A model generated the notes under the pieces. It saw only the letters and a list, made by a program, of their open reading frames with translations. It was not told the DNA's origin and searched no databases. Positions 23,136 to 35,400 of a stretch of DNA of 64,000 bases are shown here, piece after piece. The position numbers were made by a program, and so were the translations under genes. Each line of letters opens with the position of its first letter. Positions within the stretch are counted from its first letter, which is position 1. Source of the DNA: Omphiscola glabra (taxonomy: Eukaryota; Mollusca; Gastropoda; Lymnaeidae). The stretch spans positions 18,321,307 to 18,385,306 of the forward strand of contig OZ024797.1 of the NCBI GenBank assembly GCA_964017045.1, in the 5' to 3' direction.

Positions 23136-23545
23136 TCAGGCCATTCTCATAGGGGCAGAGAATCCGCCACAGGGAGATGACACTGTCACAGGGGGGGGTG
23201 CCTTACTTAACTTATGCCTTTTAGCTTGCATGGGGCACAGGCAGTCTACACAAATTTTCCATTCATCCTGTTCCTGTGCTTTCCTTTCCAGTTGCCTCCA
23301 GATGTATCCCATACGTTGTGTGCCTGCCTCTAGCTCGCTTCTCTGTGTATTCTTTGTCCCTCCTCTCTTTCTTTTCCCCGGTGGATTCCATGTTAGGGAT
23401 TGTTTGGTGAAGTTATCTTGGAGTTTAAGGAGAGTGTGCCCTATCCACCTCCATCTTTTCCTCATATTTTCAGCAATATACTCCATGTATTTTCTTTCCT
23501 ATAAGTCTTTGTTGGTGATGGTGTTTGGCCATTTGATGTTCAGTT
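23136..23545 (-). pseudogene. 5'-truncated LINE reverse-transcriptase C-terminus
   Basis: The minus strand reads WPNTITNKDL, a TAG stop, then ERKYMEYIAENMRKRWRWIG, HTLLKLQDN, LTWNPPGKRKRGGTKNTQRS and MGYIWRQLERKAQ. The order WPNTI...RRWRWIGH...LTWNPxGKRKRG...W..LE..A is the well-known tail of many animal non-LTR retrotransposon polymerases, just after the reverse-transcriptase domain. The TAG at 23499-23501 stands where the family usually has Trp (TGG to TAG). Nothing of the endonuclease or the catalytic RT motifs remains, as expected for a 5'-truncated insertion. It cannot be active. Confidence 0.85.
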
Positions 23546-24097
23546 AACAATTATGACTTTGGTTTGCAGAGTCAGCTCCTTTGACTCCCAAATTTTCTTT
23601 AATAGCATAAATGCTGACGTAGCCTTTCCAATTCTAGCCCAACAGGGGGATAGCATCAAATAAAAATAAGTAAATTTTACAAGGCTCGATCAAGTCGGTT
23701 TTATAATGAGATGTGAGCGCAAGCCGCCGAGCCACCAGCAACCACAAGCAACTGGATACGTTTGACTTGTTGCACAGTCCATTTAGCTTCCATTACCCCG
23801 GGATTTCCATTTTTACTCCAGTTCGCGGACGACTGTCGTAAATGGTCCGGGAGCCCAGGCTGTCGTAGACTGATTCATTTAAATCACCCGGGCCAATTAA
23901 ATCCTTCAGTCCGCCCCTGTCGGTAACCACTGTCCTATGTGAACTGGTACTATGCATGTGTATGTGTGTCTTTATGAATTGACCTCCTCTTGTCAGAGCT
24001 GTTAAAGTGTGTCTCTGTGAACTGTTTTCTCAATTTCACTCATACACAATGTCACACACATGTACATCCAGCCAACACTGAATCGCTCGCCCACTAA

Positions 24098-24211
24098 TTG
24101 GTGTGTTCCCTGCCATCTATGTTACAGACATCAAATTTGTGTGTTCCCTGCCATCTATGTTAGAGACATCAAATTGGTGTGTTCCCTGCCATCTATGTTG
24201 CAGACGTCAAT
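24098..24211. repeat. 38-bp tandem repeat, 3 copies
   Basis: TTGGTGTGTTCCCTGCCATC then TATGTTACAGACATCAAA is repeated three times with few substitutions. Confidence 0.88.
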
Positions 24212-24524
24212 AAATTCAACCCGAACCCCTTCACACCCTTCTTCCTTCATTTAAAAATAAAAGTAGTCTCCCTTTTCTATTTTCCCGGTCTGGTGTCAAT
24301 ATTGTCTTGAGTGAGTGGCACAATTTTTCCCGCGTTTTCACACTACTCAGTCAGGTGTGAACATGTTTTATGGGCAGAAACAATTACTGGGTGCATGTTT
24401 CAACATTGTTCTGTGTTGTTATTTCCACTTTGTCCTGTTGTAAGGACAAAGTGCCGGGTTTTTTAGTCTCCGTTAGCAACCACCACAAGCTCATGGCGTT
24501 AGGATGTGCTTTTGTGAGTGATGT

Positions 24525-24645
24525 AAACTTCGTGGTTATTTTGATATGAGTTATGTAAACTTGGTGATATTTTGATATGAGTTATGTAAACTTGGGGATA
24601 GTTTTGATATGAGCGATGTAAACTTGGTTATATATATTATTGATA
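24525..24645. repeat. Short tandem repeat, about 4 copies
   Basis: GTAAACTTGG(T/G)GATA then TTTTGATATGAG recurs every 31-34 bp, decaying at the right end. Confidence 0.7.
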
Positions 24646-25182
24646 TGATTCGTAATTTTATTGCTGGTAACAGTTTGATTTTTCGTAACCTTGGGGATTG
24701 ATAACAACAACCGATTTAGTGAGCCCAAGATGGCTGGAGAATTGTTTAAATATTTTAATATGTATTTCCTTGACCGAAGAAGGAGCTAAGTTTAAGCCAC
24801 CAAATGCACCTTATTTAACGTACCGATATCCAGTATATATATCATGTTAAACTATCGCGCTCTTCAGCGTTGGCCCTTAGGATGGATATGGGATGGGGTT
24901 AGAGGTTTTCAGGTGCCGAAATCTTAAATTTTGATCTGAAATAAAAAATGTTTTTATTTTATCACTGAAAGGGGTTCCCTGTTAAACTCGAGGGCACCAA
25001 TGAAACAAAAGCTGGCTCTGGTTTTACATTGCCTACATTAAAAAAGCAAGGGTGCGGGGAATCATGCCCACTGGCCGCGGGATGGACACATCTTTTAAAC
25101 GCCTTATTCCAACATTATTCGTCTACCCCCCAGATTTTTTAAAACTAATTCTTAAAGAATCCCGATGCCGTTACGAAGTAAA

Positions 25183-25681
25183 TAGTAATGTAAATACATG
25201 GGGGCTTGTTCTTTTGTTAGATAGTAATGTAAATACATGGGGGCTTGTTCTTTTGTTAGATAGTAATGTAAATACATGGGGGCTTGTTCTTTTGTTAGAT
25301 AGTAATGTAAATACATGGGGGCTTGTTCTTTTGTTAGATAGGTATGTAAATACACGGGGGCTTGTTCTTTTGTTAGATAGGTATGTAAATACATGGGGGC
25401 TTGTTCTTTTGTTAGATAGTAATGTAAAGGCAAGGGGGCTTGTTCTTTTGTTAGATAGTAATGTAAAGACATGGGGGCTTGTTCTATTGTTAGATAGTAA
25501 TGTAAAGACATGGGGGCTTATTCTATTGTTAGATAGTAATGTTAATACAAGGGGGCTTGTTCTTTTGTTAGATAATAATGTAAATACACGGGGGCTTGTT
25601 CTTTTTATATATAGTAATGTAAAGACATGGGGGCTTGTTCTTTTGTTAGATAAAATGTAAATACATGGGGCTTATTCTTTA
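25183..25681. repeat. 39-bp minisatellite, about 13 copies
   Basis: Units contain AGTAATGTAAATACATGGGG then GCTTGTTCTTTTGTTAGAT. The unit is 13 codons, so one frame on each strand stays open (forward SNVNTWGLVLLLD). The reading frame has no start context or splice support and is a by-product. Confidence 0.9.
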
Positions 25682-26439
25682 TCATCATTGAGTTTAACTG
25701 ACCTGCCACATGAATTAATTTTTTAAGATACAAATTAAATGGTTTCAAATGTCTCGGCTCGAAGTGTGTCATGTGTTTAACTCGTGTGTTTATACTGTGT
25801 CAGTTGTTCGTGTGTTTAACTTTTGTATTTAAACTGTGTCAGTCGTCCATGTGTTTAACTTTTTGTGTGTTTATCTGTGTCAACTGACCACGTTTTTTAA
25901 ACTTGTATTTACCCGAGATCGCTTTATGTCCTGTTTTCCCCATCAGATCCCCTCAGGTCATATATTATTGAAACCAACATCTGTTGTTGATCTCATTTCT
26001 CCAGTCCAAGCGGACTCTTGTCTGTGGTGGAGCTAGAACAATAAATGGTCTTTCACTTCTTTCGGTATTGATGGGGATGTTCGTACACTGTCTTGGTACG
26101 TTTGATTCACTCGGGCCTGGCGGATTGAGGTTGCTAGAAGTGGAATTGTTTTTCTGCCCCCGCCCGATGGATGTTTTATTGATTTAAAAAGAGTTGTGTT
26201 TTTTTCTTTAAAAAGAAATAAATTAGGTGCTTGAAAAACTGAGTGAACAAGAGACCTAATCTTTCTATGTTAATTCTGATTACAGAATATACAAATGAAA
26301 ATAATTTTGTTCCCATGAAATCAAGTGAGCTTGATGCATATTGAATGTTGAATAGTTTTAGTTGTGTAATTAAAAGTACGTAAATCAAAGGAAGTCACGT
26401 AGGGTGCGGACCGCCCCACTCGAGACAAGCAAGAGGTGG

Positions 26440-26745
26440 GTAATATCATCAGAGAGAGATTGACACCATCAGAGGGATGACACCGTCAAACATCATCAGA
26501 AAGGTCGACACCATCAGATGATGGTAACATCAGAGGAAATGGTTATATCAGTGAGGATGGTACCATCAGTGGGGGGTAACACCATCAGAGGGGAAGACAC
26601 CATCAGATGATGGTAACATCAGAGGGAATGGTTATATCGGTGAGGATGGTACCATCAGTGGGGAGTAGCACCGTCAGAGGGGGCAATACCATAAGATGGG
26701 ATGATACCATCAGGGGGAATGACACCATCAGAGCAGATGGTACAA
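26440..26745. repeat. Irregular ACCATCAGAGG-type repeat
   Basis: Short words such as ACACCATCAGAGGG, GATGGTAACATCAGAGG and GATGGTACCATCAGTGGGG recur about 15 times. A larger unit of about 107 bp (GACACCATCAGATGATGGTA ... GAGGATGGTACCATCAGTGG) is visible twice at about 26510 and 26600. Confidence 0.75.
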
Positions 26746-28997
26746 TCAGATGGAGAAGAGACTATAAAAAATAGTATGTGCAATATTTAAAGAGTGTGCA
26801 TAGTCTTGCACAGACTTAGGTCTATTGGGGGAAGGGGGGGGGGGTGACTTCGTGGGTTACCACTCTGAATGACACCTGCCTACTCTGGCCAGGTGTCTTT
26901 AAAAAGCACATTTAGTATGAAGGCCTCGCCGAAGAGCCGCGGTAAGAGAAAGGTGCTCTGTGAAATTTATAAAAAGCTAATGTACACTTTACTAAGTCTA
27001 TTTGTCCACTGGATCACCTCATCACCGTCGGTGTTGAATTAACAAATAAGTCTCCACTGCGAGTGCGTAGCACGGGTGCCTACCTAAACGATTAGTTTGG
27101 ATCAGCTGGCCACTTCTCTAGTACGCAATGTACACCCCTTAACTTATTAAAGGCAAGGAATTCAAATTCTCACTACATGCAGTACGATGATTAACGTAAA
27201 CAATATATTGTCTTCGACGACGGGAGTTGGGTTTGAGGGTATAGATATGAACGGATATTCCCGTTGTTCATTTCTTAATTTTATATGTGAATCCCTTCTT
27301 AATTCCTAAAGTGCCACAAGATGATACAATATACTTCGTCCGATTATAATCGACTCTTGGTGATCTCGAAAACCGCCCTGCGCGTCATTCCTAAACATGA
27401 GTTGACATGTGCTCTGTGAGCGTTCATTTTCTTTCTATTGAAAATATTTCACTTCAATTCAGACACGTCGTGTATTTCACTTCCTAGCTATAAAACGGAA
27501 ATGTCAAATCAATGTGTTGTACTTCTGCTGTGTAGTTGCACCCACCTCTTGCTTGTATTTAGATACCGGGTATTTAAATATTTGTTTGTTTCAAGTCAGT
27601 TTTAGGAAATATTTTATGATAACGGCTGGATTCAATTACTTGTATACAGTCTTTAAAACGTGTATAAAATATACTGCTAACTTTGGTGTATGTCTAATAT
27701 ATAGTTAAAAAGTTCAAATAATACATTGGTTTGTTTCTTAATGTAGAAGTAACTAGGGGGGGGGGGGGGGGTAAGCATGCTAAACAATGTCAGAGTTAAC
27801 TATTCTTTAGTTATTTCCCTTTGATTGACTAGACTCAAATACTTATTGACATGGATATTGAAAACCATTTGGAGACAATTATTATTTATTTTAAAGGTGT
27901 TGCATATTAACAAGAATTTATACTAAGTTTATTCGGAAAGTAGTATAAAATATTTTTTTACTTCGTTTCTGTTATTGAAACAGTGTACATGTGCGTTTTT
28001 TTTTTTAAACTTTCACTTTCTAACGCGTTTGTCCTTTTTTAAAATAAGTCTAAAATAGTTTAATATAATGTACTGTAAGCTCTCCGTTGGTTTCACACTT
28101 TTTCCTATCCACATTACATTTGCTCTCTCTGATTCTCTCATGCATATGACATCTCGCCACGCCTTGTGGAAAAAGCCAATTTCGACATCTTTAAAAAAAA
28201 ATAATTTGGAATGACTTTTCTGCTACGGATAATTTAAACCTGTTGGAACTTAAATCCATTTTTTAAAAAAAATAATTGATTTCACTTTGATTTTATCCTT
28301 TTAATAAACAGCTTACTTATTTTACTGAGTGTTATTATAATTTATCTTCTCTGCTGCAATCTTTTTAAAGGTCCTGTATCTTCTAAATTCTCTAAGATTC
28401 CCCTGTTATTTAAAAAAAAAAATCACGTATTACTTCTTCGTCATTTTTAATTTAGGGTGATTATTACGAACCTGTCTCTTATGTATATTTTGCTTCTGGT
28501 GTGTCCTGCTTCCTTTTCACAACCGGCCTTTTTCCTACTCAACATCTTGGGGTAGGGGGGGGGGGGGGGGACAGCCACTGTGAAGAGGTGAGGGCGTCAT
28601 GCGTGACGATTGAACTCGGGTAATTAGGTGGAGTTTTTTCGGAGCCACGGGTATGGTGTAGGAATGTCCGTAGGCATATTTCTCAAAATACCCGGACCCC
28701 GTGTAAAAAAAAAAAAAGCTACACCCGGTTAAGCCTTAGTTTAACATATAATCTATGATGTTTCCACAAATGTGACTGATATATGATGTATGAATGTGGC
28801 TGATATATGATGTATGAACTGTGATAACTGATTCTCTTATGTTTTATTGCATTTTTCTTTTGTTTTTAATCAGATATAAATCTACTTCACTCAGAGGAAA
28901 GCTTTAGCAAAAACAGATTATATTTATATATACAGACACAAACAATCTGTCTTTGATGACAGTGCTTTCTTTCTTTTTTACAAAATTATTTATCCCA

Positions 28998-29045
28998 CAG
29001 TAACGCCCATATAACGCCCATATAACGCCCATATAACGCCCATAT
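28998..29045. repeat. 12-bp tandem repeat, 4 copies
   Basis: ACGCCCATATA is repeated four times, about 90 bp upstream of the PRKD exon 2 acceptor. Confidence 0.85.
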
Positions 29046-29137
29046 TTAAAACGGTTTACTGAATAAGATACAACATACACTTATATTATTGAATCCTATA
29101 TTAGTCTAGCCATTTTTTTTATCCATCCACCATCCAG

Positions 29138-29276
29138 TTTCCCGAACATGGATTCTATCAAACTGTGGATAAAATATTGCTGTTCCGCCATGACGCAAGT
29201 GATCCCAACATACTCCGGAAGATTACAAACGCATCAGATGTCAAGGACGGGTGCCTTATCGAGGTGGTCCTCTCAG
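29138..29276 (+). CDS. PRKD: Protein kinase D (PRKD family), coding exon 2
   Basis: The exon follows the acceptor CCATCCAG and ends at donor TCAG|GTGAGT. It encodes 46 codons plus one base (phase 1 out). Key stretches are FPEHGFYQTVDKILLFRHDA, ILRKITNASD and VKDGCLIEVVLS. These match the second half of the PKD N-terminal ubiquitin-like domain (vertebrate pattern FPECGFYxxYDKILLFRHD...GDLIEVVLSA). That region is known to mediate PKD dimerisation and activation. Exon 1 ends in VDRR and this exon opens with FPEHGFY, the exact family junction. The trailing G is the first base expected for the next Ala codon in PKD proteins. The following exons (C1a, C1b, PH, kinase) were not found to 64000. Confidence 0.92.
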
Positions 29277-29339
29277 GTGAGTCCGAATTGATTTTATTTG
29301 TTTTATCTGGTCTTACCAAGCCCCCACCCTTTACTGTAA

Positions 29340-29530
29340 TGTTCAGGTCGGTAGTGAACTCACCTCTTGACTGTAATGGTCTGGTCAGTAGTGAACTCAC
29401 CTCTTGACTGTAATGGTCTGGTCAGTAGTGAACTCACCTCTTGACTGTAATGGTCTGGTCAGTACTTAAATTGCTCACACCCCTTTACTGTAATGGTCTG
29501 GTCAATAGTGGCCTCACCTCTTTACTGGGA
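29340..29530. repeat. 37-bp tandem repeat next to PRKD exon 2
   Basis: GTGAACTCACCTCTTGACTG then TAATGGTCTGGTCAGTA recurs about five times, with decayed edge units. Each full unit carries the word ACTCACCTC, the reverse complement of a GAGGTGAGT donor, so the donor-like signal is on the opposite strand. The array begins only about 65 bp downstream of the real donor. Confidence 0.88.
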
Positions 29531-31552
29531 TGATCTGGTCACTAACCCCCCCCCCCAAAAAAAAACACACACAGACAGAAGCACACTAAAGCGTTTCATG
29601 TTAATACAAGGTTAATGTCATAGTTTATTCGTTATCCACATGATTTTGTTTTGACTTTCCTCCTAATGAAGCTATGCCTGCGTGCCTCGCTTATAATATT
29701 GTGGGATGAATTCCCACCACGTTTTTCTGTTCTGATCTCCCCTTGTTCGTCTTAAGATATCGTCCATTTATTTTACTGTGACCAAGTTTGTGTGGTGGGG
29801 GTTACCCCAGGCTTTGGCCCCTAATCTCATTAATTTCTTTTTTTGATCCTGTCTCAGTAAACCGCCAGATCCCCACCCCAGTTTCCCCCATCCAAGTCTC
29901 CCCCACGCCTCATCACAGCTGGAAAGAAACCAATGAAACAATTTCTAGGTCCCCAACATTGCGGCGGCTACAGACTTTTATGCTCTTTCAGACAGTGCTT
30001 CTCATCATCCAGTCAACCGGACGCCTTTTCCAAAACTACTTTAAGTTCAGTTAAATTCAAGCCCCACCAGCATGTGTTAACACCAGTCTTTCGTGCGTTT
30101 ACGCTGCTTCAATATTTGAGTTTAGTACGTAAGCTTCAATCCCGTGAAGAACTTTTAGCAACCCCTGGGTGTGCAATCCATCAGTTTGAGAACTTTGAGA
30201 GCTCCGGTATCTCAGAAGACCTAGAGCGGTGTCGCGTTCCGCTAATTAGAGCCTGAAGGGTGGGGGGTTGAGTTCCAACGTTCCACTAGTTCACCAACAC
30301 AGTCTCACCAATGGCCAACCCAGTCTCACCAAGGCCTCATATCAAACGTACGGGTGTCCTTATTTCTATAAGATACTGACATGCGGATGTCCTTATTTAT
30401 ATAAGATTACGACATTGGGATGTCCTTATTTCTGTTACCCCAAGTTCAGCCAAAACAATAGTTTGCATTTTTATTACCCTTTGGCGCCGTCTATCGGGGT
30501 CAGGCGGCAGCAGCAGAGTACTCACTGCGTAAAGGCCTAGAACAGTCGGAGCAGTCTAGGACTCTTAATGTATGGTTATTGATCCGTTAAGACAAGACAA
30601 CTTCCGATATCTCTATCCGTTGTTCGGGCATCAGACATCAATCTAATTCAGAACTCAACCGGAGGCGCCACCGCGCTCTAAACCCGCCTGACTGCCAACC
30701 TTTTTGTTAGAGAGTAAATGATAAGTCTGCACGTTATCAAATGACGACAAGGCTTATTTATTAATCTCCAAGCCATACAAAATAAGACCAGACGGTTTGG
30801 GCACATATTTCTAACGTACGTAAATGACCTTGACTTTCAGTCAGACCACCCAGACTACATGTACCGTATCGTCTAGTAACATCCTGGTTCAGAGAAGATG
30901 CACCAGATAATTAATTACAAAAATGATAGGAAGTATACATTGTATGTATCACCATTTAATTTTTTAAAGTACATTAGCTGTTTTATTTGCTGGGTTTCTT
31001 TCCAAGCCATTAAGTGTTGTATACAACAAAACGGACTTAATCAATTGTTTGAAAAAAACACCACTAAGTTCCGGGACTAGAGTTAGGCGAAATTCCGGGT
31101 CTGTAAACCCTAGATCCGTTTGTCTCTGACCCTTTTTTTTTTTTAAATTTTTTTTAAAATTTAAATTATGTTTATTTGAGTTGATGTAGTGACACAGTGT
31201 TGCTCCATTTATACCCTATTTACTGTGTTTTATTCCCATCCATGTCTGTCTAACATATTCAGACATAAAGTGTGTCTATTTTTACTTCACTGTCGTATAA
31301 ATTAGATCTGGTGATTCTTAAAATATATTGTACCCAGGACCACACTGCACCAATTCGTCTCCCATCAACTACGGTAAAGAATATAAAAAAAAACTTTCGC
31401 CTCCTGTTAGACCACTTTCACGTTCATTACTTCCCAAGCTATCAAAATTTCACAATTTACTGTAATAATAAAACTGTAAATTATTAATTAGATTTTTTTA
31501 TGTTCTTGAATTTTGTGTCTCTCAGATTTATTAGTGTAATTCCATTCTCTCC

Positions 31553-31645
31553 TCACTCTCTCTCTCTCTCTCTCTCTGTTGCTCAATCGATCGATCCACC
31601 CATCTATCTCTCTTCCTCTCTCCCTCCCTCTCTCTCTCCCTCCCC
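31553..31645. repeat. (CT)n-rich microsatellite
   Basis: Pyrimidine-only CT and CCCT tracts, with a short GATCGATCCACCCATC interruption. Confidence 0.85.
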
Positions 31646-32498
31646 CCGAAGGTGAAACAAAAAACTGTTACCCATGTTTCAGGTGTGAACACACACATCA
31701 ATGTACCATAACGAAGATACCAAGGCTTTCAAATGTTATTGTCCATTAAATTTTTCCATTCCCATTCTTCTGACAAAACATTATTTTTTTCATACGTCCA
31801 GCTCCCTATCAGACTGGCGTGTGTAAATCACCCAAAACATTCCTATGTCTCGTAATAGTTTTCCCCCGGCGGCTATGTCCCCTTACCTTCGTTATGTCCC
31901 ATAACATTTTCCTTCCGTAACTCTTATAAGATTATCTCGGCCTGCCTTCGTTGTGTCCATTGACATTGTCCTTCCTAACGATATGTCCCCTAAAATGTTG
32001 TCTCCCCCTCGCTTGGATTATGTCCATATTTTCTCCTCATACCATTGTTCAGTCCACTGAAAATGTCGCAGTCGAAACTTTTTACCTGCTATCTCACCCA
32101 CCCCTGGTAACAACTACACAGTGTTACAAATGTCACACAGCCCCTAGAATACCACTGTCACTACTTTTTACTATTCGTTCCAATATTTTGAGCAATGTCT
32201 GTCCCCCCCCCCCCCCCCCCAAAAAAAAATATAAAAATTGTGTACAGTGACTAAATTATGTCACCCGGGGCGAGCTTCCCAGACAAAAATGTTCCCGATC
32301 CCTGCTCTAGGGCAACCTGCTACATTCTAATCTGTTAGCGACATTCTAATCCGTAATGAAATGTACAACTGCGATTCCCTTCAGAGCTTTTGTCCAAAAC
32401 CAGTTGTGCTAAAATTGATTCGTTGTATGTGTTTCAACCTGGCCACCACTTAGCTCTGGTAATATTAATGTCGGACATCAAATCTTGCGAAGTTTCTT

Positions 32499-35400
32499 AC
32501 AGAGCAACATCTTCTTTACAGATCAACGTCTTCTTTACAGAGTAAGGTCTTCTTTACAGATCAACGTCTTCTTTACAGAGCAACGTCTTCTGTACAGATC
32601 AACGTCTTCTTTACAGAGCAAGGTCTTCTTTACAGAGTAAGGTCTTCTTTACAGAGCAACGTCTTCTTTACAGAGCAACGTCTTCTTTACAGATCAACAT
32701 CTTCTTTACAGATCAACGTCTTCTTTACAGATCAACGTCTTCTTTACAGAGCAACGTCTTCTTTACAGAGTAAGATCTTCTTTACAGAGTAAGGTCTTCT
32801 TTACAGAGTAAGGTCTTCTTTACAGAGTAAGGTCTTCTTTACAGAGCAAGGTCTTTACAGAGTAAGGTCTTCTTTACAGATCGTCTTCTTTACAGAGTAA
32901 CGTCTTCTTTACAGATCAACGTCTTCTTTACAGATCAACGTCTTCTTTACAGATCAACGTCTTCTTTACAGAGCAACGTCTTCTTTACAGATCAACGTCT
33001 TCTTTACAGAGTAAGGTCTTCTTTACAGAGCAAGGTCTTCTTTACAGAGCAAGGTCTTCTTTACAGAGCAAGGTCTTCTTTACAGATCAACGTCTTCTTT
33101 ACAGATCAACGTCTTCTTTACAGAGCAACGTCTTCTTTACAGAGTAAGGTCTTCTTTACAGATCAACGTCTTCTTTACAGATCAAAGTCTTCTTTACAGA
33201 GAAACGTCTTCTTTACAGAGTAAGGTCTTCTTTACAGATCAACGTCTTCTTTACGGATCAACGTCTTCTTTACAGATCAACGTCTTCTTTACAGAGTAAG
33301 GTCTTCTTTACAGATCAACGACTTCTTTACAGATCAACGTCTTCTTTACAGATCAACGTCTTCTTTACAGAGCAACGTCTTCTTTACAGAGCAACGTCTT
33401 CTTTACAGAGTAAGGTCTTCTTTACAGATCAACGTCTTCTTTACAGATCAACGTCTTCTTTACAGAGCAACGTCTTCTTTACAGAGCAACGTCTTCTTTA
33501 CAGATCAACGTCTTCTTTACAGATCAACGTCTTCTTTACAGAGTAAGGTCTTCTTTACAGAGTAAGGTCTTCTTTACAGAGTAAGGTCTTCTTTACAGAT
33601 CAACATCTTCTTTACAGAGCAAGGTCTTCTTTACAGATCAACGTCTTCTTTACAGATCAACGTCTTCTTTACAGATCAACGTCTTCTTTACAGAGTAAGG
33701 TCTGCTTTACAGAGCAACGTCTTCTTTACAGAGCAACGTCTTCTTTACAGATCAACGTCTTCTTTACAGAGTAAGGTCTTCTTTACAGATCAATGTCTTC
33801 TTTACAGATCAACGTCTTCTTTACAGATCAACGTCTTCTTTACAGAGCAACGTCTTCTTTACAGAGCAACGTCTTCTTTACAGATCAACGTCTTCTTTAC
33901 AGATCAACGTCTTCTTTACAGAGTAAGGTCTTCTTTACAGAGCAAGGTCTTCTTTACAGAGTAAGGTCTTCTTTACAGGTCAACGTCTTCTTTACAGATC
34001 AACGTCTTCTTTACAGATCAACGTCTTCTTTACAGAGTAAGGTCTTCTTTACAGAGTAAGGTCTTCTTTACAGATCAACATCTTCTTTACAGAGCAAGGT
34101 CTTCTTTACAGATCAACGTCTTCTTTACAGATCAACGTCTTCTTTACAGAGCAAGGTCTTCTTTACAGAGTAAGGTCTTCTTTACAGGTCAACGTCTTCT
34201 TTACAGATCAACATCTTCTTTACAGATCAACATCTTCTTTACAGATCAACGTCTTCTTTACAGATCAACGTCTTCTTAACAGAGCAACGTCTTCTTTACA
34301 GAGTAAGATCTTCTTTACAGAGTAAGGTCTTCTTTACAGAGTAAGGTCTTCTTTACAGAGCAAGGTCTTTACAGAGTAAGGTCTTCTTTACAGATCAACG
34401 TCTTCTTTACAGAGTAACGTCTTCTTTACAGATCAACGTCTTCTTTACAGATCAACGTCTTCTTTACAGAGCAACGTCTTCTTTACAGATCAACGTCTTC
34501 TTTACAGAGTAAGGTCTTCTTTACAGAGCAAGGTCTTCTTTACAGATCAACGTCTTCTTTACAGATCAACGTCTTCTTTACAGAGCAACGTCTTCTTTAC
34601 AGAGTAAGGTCTTCTTTACCGATCAACGTCTTCTTTACAGATCAAAGTCTTCTTTACAGAGAAACGTCTTCTTTACAGAGTAAGGTCTTCTTTACAGATC
34701 AACGTCTTCTTTACACAATAACGTCTTGTTTACAGATCAACGTCTTCTTTACAGAGTAATGTCTTCTTTACAGATCAACGACTTCTTTACAGATCAACGT
34801 CTTCTTTACAGATCAACGTCTTCTTTACAGATCAACGTCTTCTTTACAGAGCAACGTCTTCTTTACAGAGTAAGGTCTTCTTTACAGATCAACGTCTTCT
34901 TTACATATCAACGTCTTCTTTACAGAGCAACGTCTTCTTTACAGAGCAACGTCTTCTTTACAGATCAACGTCTTCTTTACAGATCAACGTCTTCTTTACA
35001 GAGTAAGGTCTTCTTTACAGAGTAAGGTCTTCTTTACAGATCAACATCTTCTTTACAGAGCAAGGTCTTCTTTACAGATCAACGTCTTCTTTACAGATCA
35101 ACGTCTTCTTTACAGATCAACGTCTTCTTTACAGAGTAAGGTCTGCTTTACAGAGCAACGTCTTCTTTACAGAGCAACGTCTTCTTTACAGATCAACGTC
35201 TTCTTTACAGAGTAAGGTCTTCTTTACAGATCAACGTCTTCTTTACAGATCAACGTCTTCTTTACAGAGCAACGTCTTCTTTACAGAGCAACGTCTTCTT
35301 TACAGATCAACGTCTTCTTTACAGATCAACGTCTTCTTTACAGAGTAAGGTCTTCTTTACAGAGTAAGGTCTTCTTTACAGATCAACATCTTCTTTACAG

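Larger units (their letters stand above)
9137..29137 (+). other. PRKD intron 1 (20,001 bp)
   Basis: The intron begins GTGAGT after codon 46 and ends CCATCCAG before TTTCCCGAA, phase 0 at both ends. It contains the minisatellites, MITEs, Helitron end and LINE fragment listed separately. Stretches with nothing recognisable include roughly 9140-10380, 11600-12300, 14130-15170, 17370-18080, 18290-20940, 21210-22060, 22540-23110 and 26760-28990. A CpG-richer stretch at 16130-16520 has no recognisable exon. Confidence 0.85.

Noticed and set aside
29788..30256. Two overlapping 88-107-codon plus frames as a nested gene
   Set aside because: No domain was recognised, there is no consistent codon pattern, and both frames sit in ordinary intron-like sequence.
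32215..32315. GTTCCCGATCCCTG then CTCTAGGG as the right end of a hAT element
   Set aside because: The end and following nnnTAnnn 8-mer look right, but no left end or upstream copy of CTCTAGGG was located.
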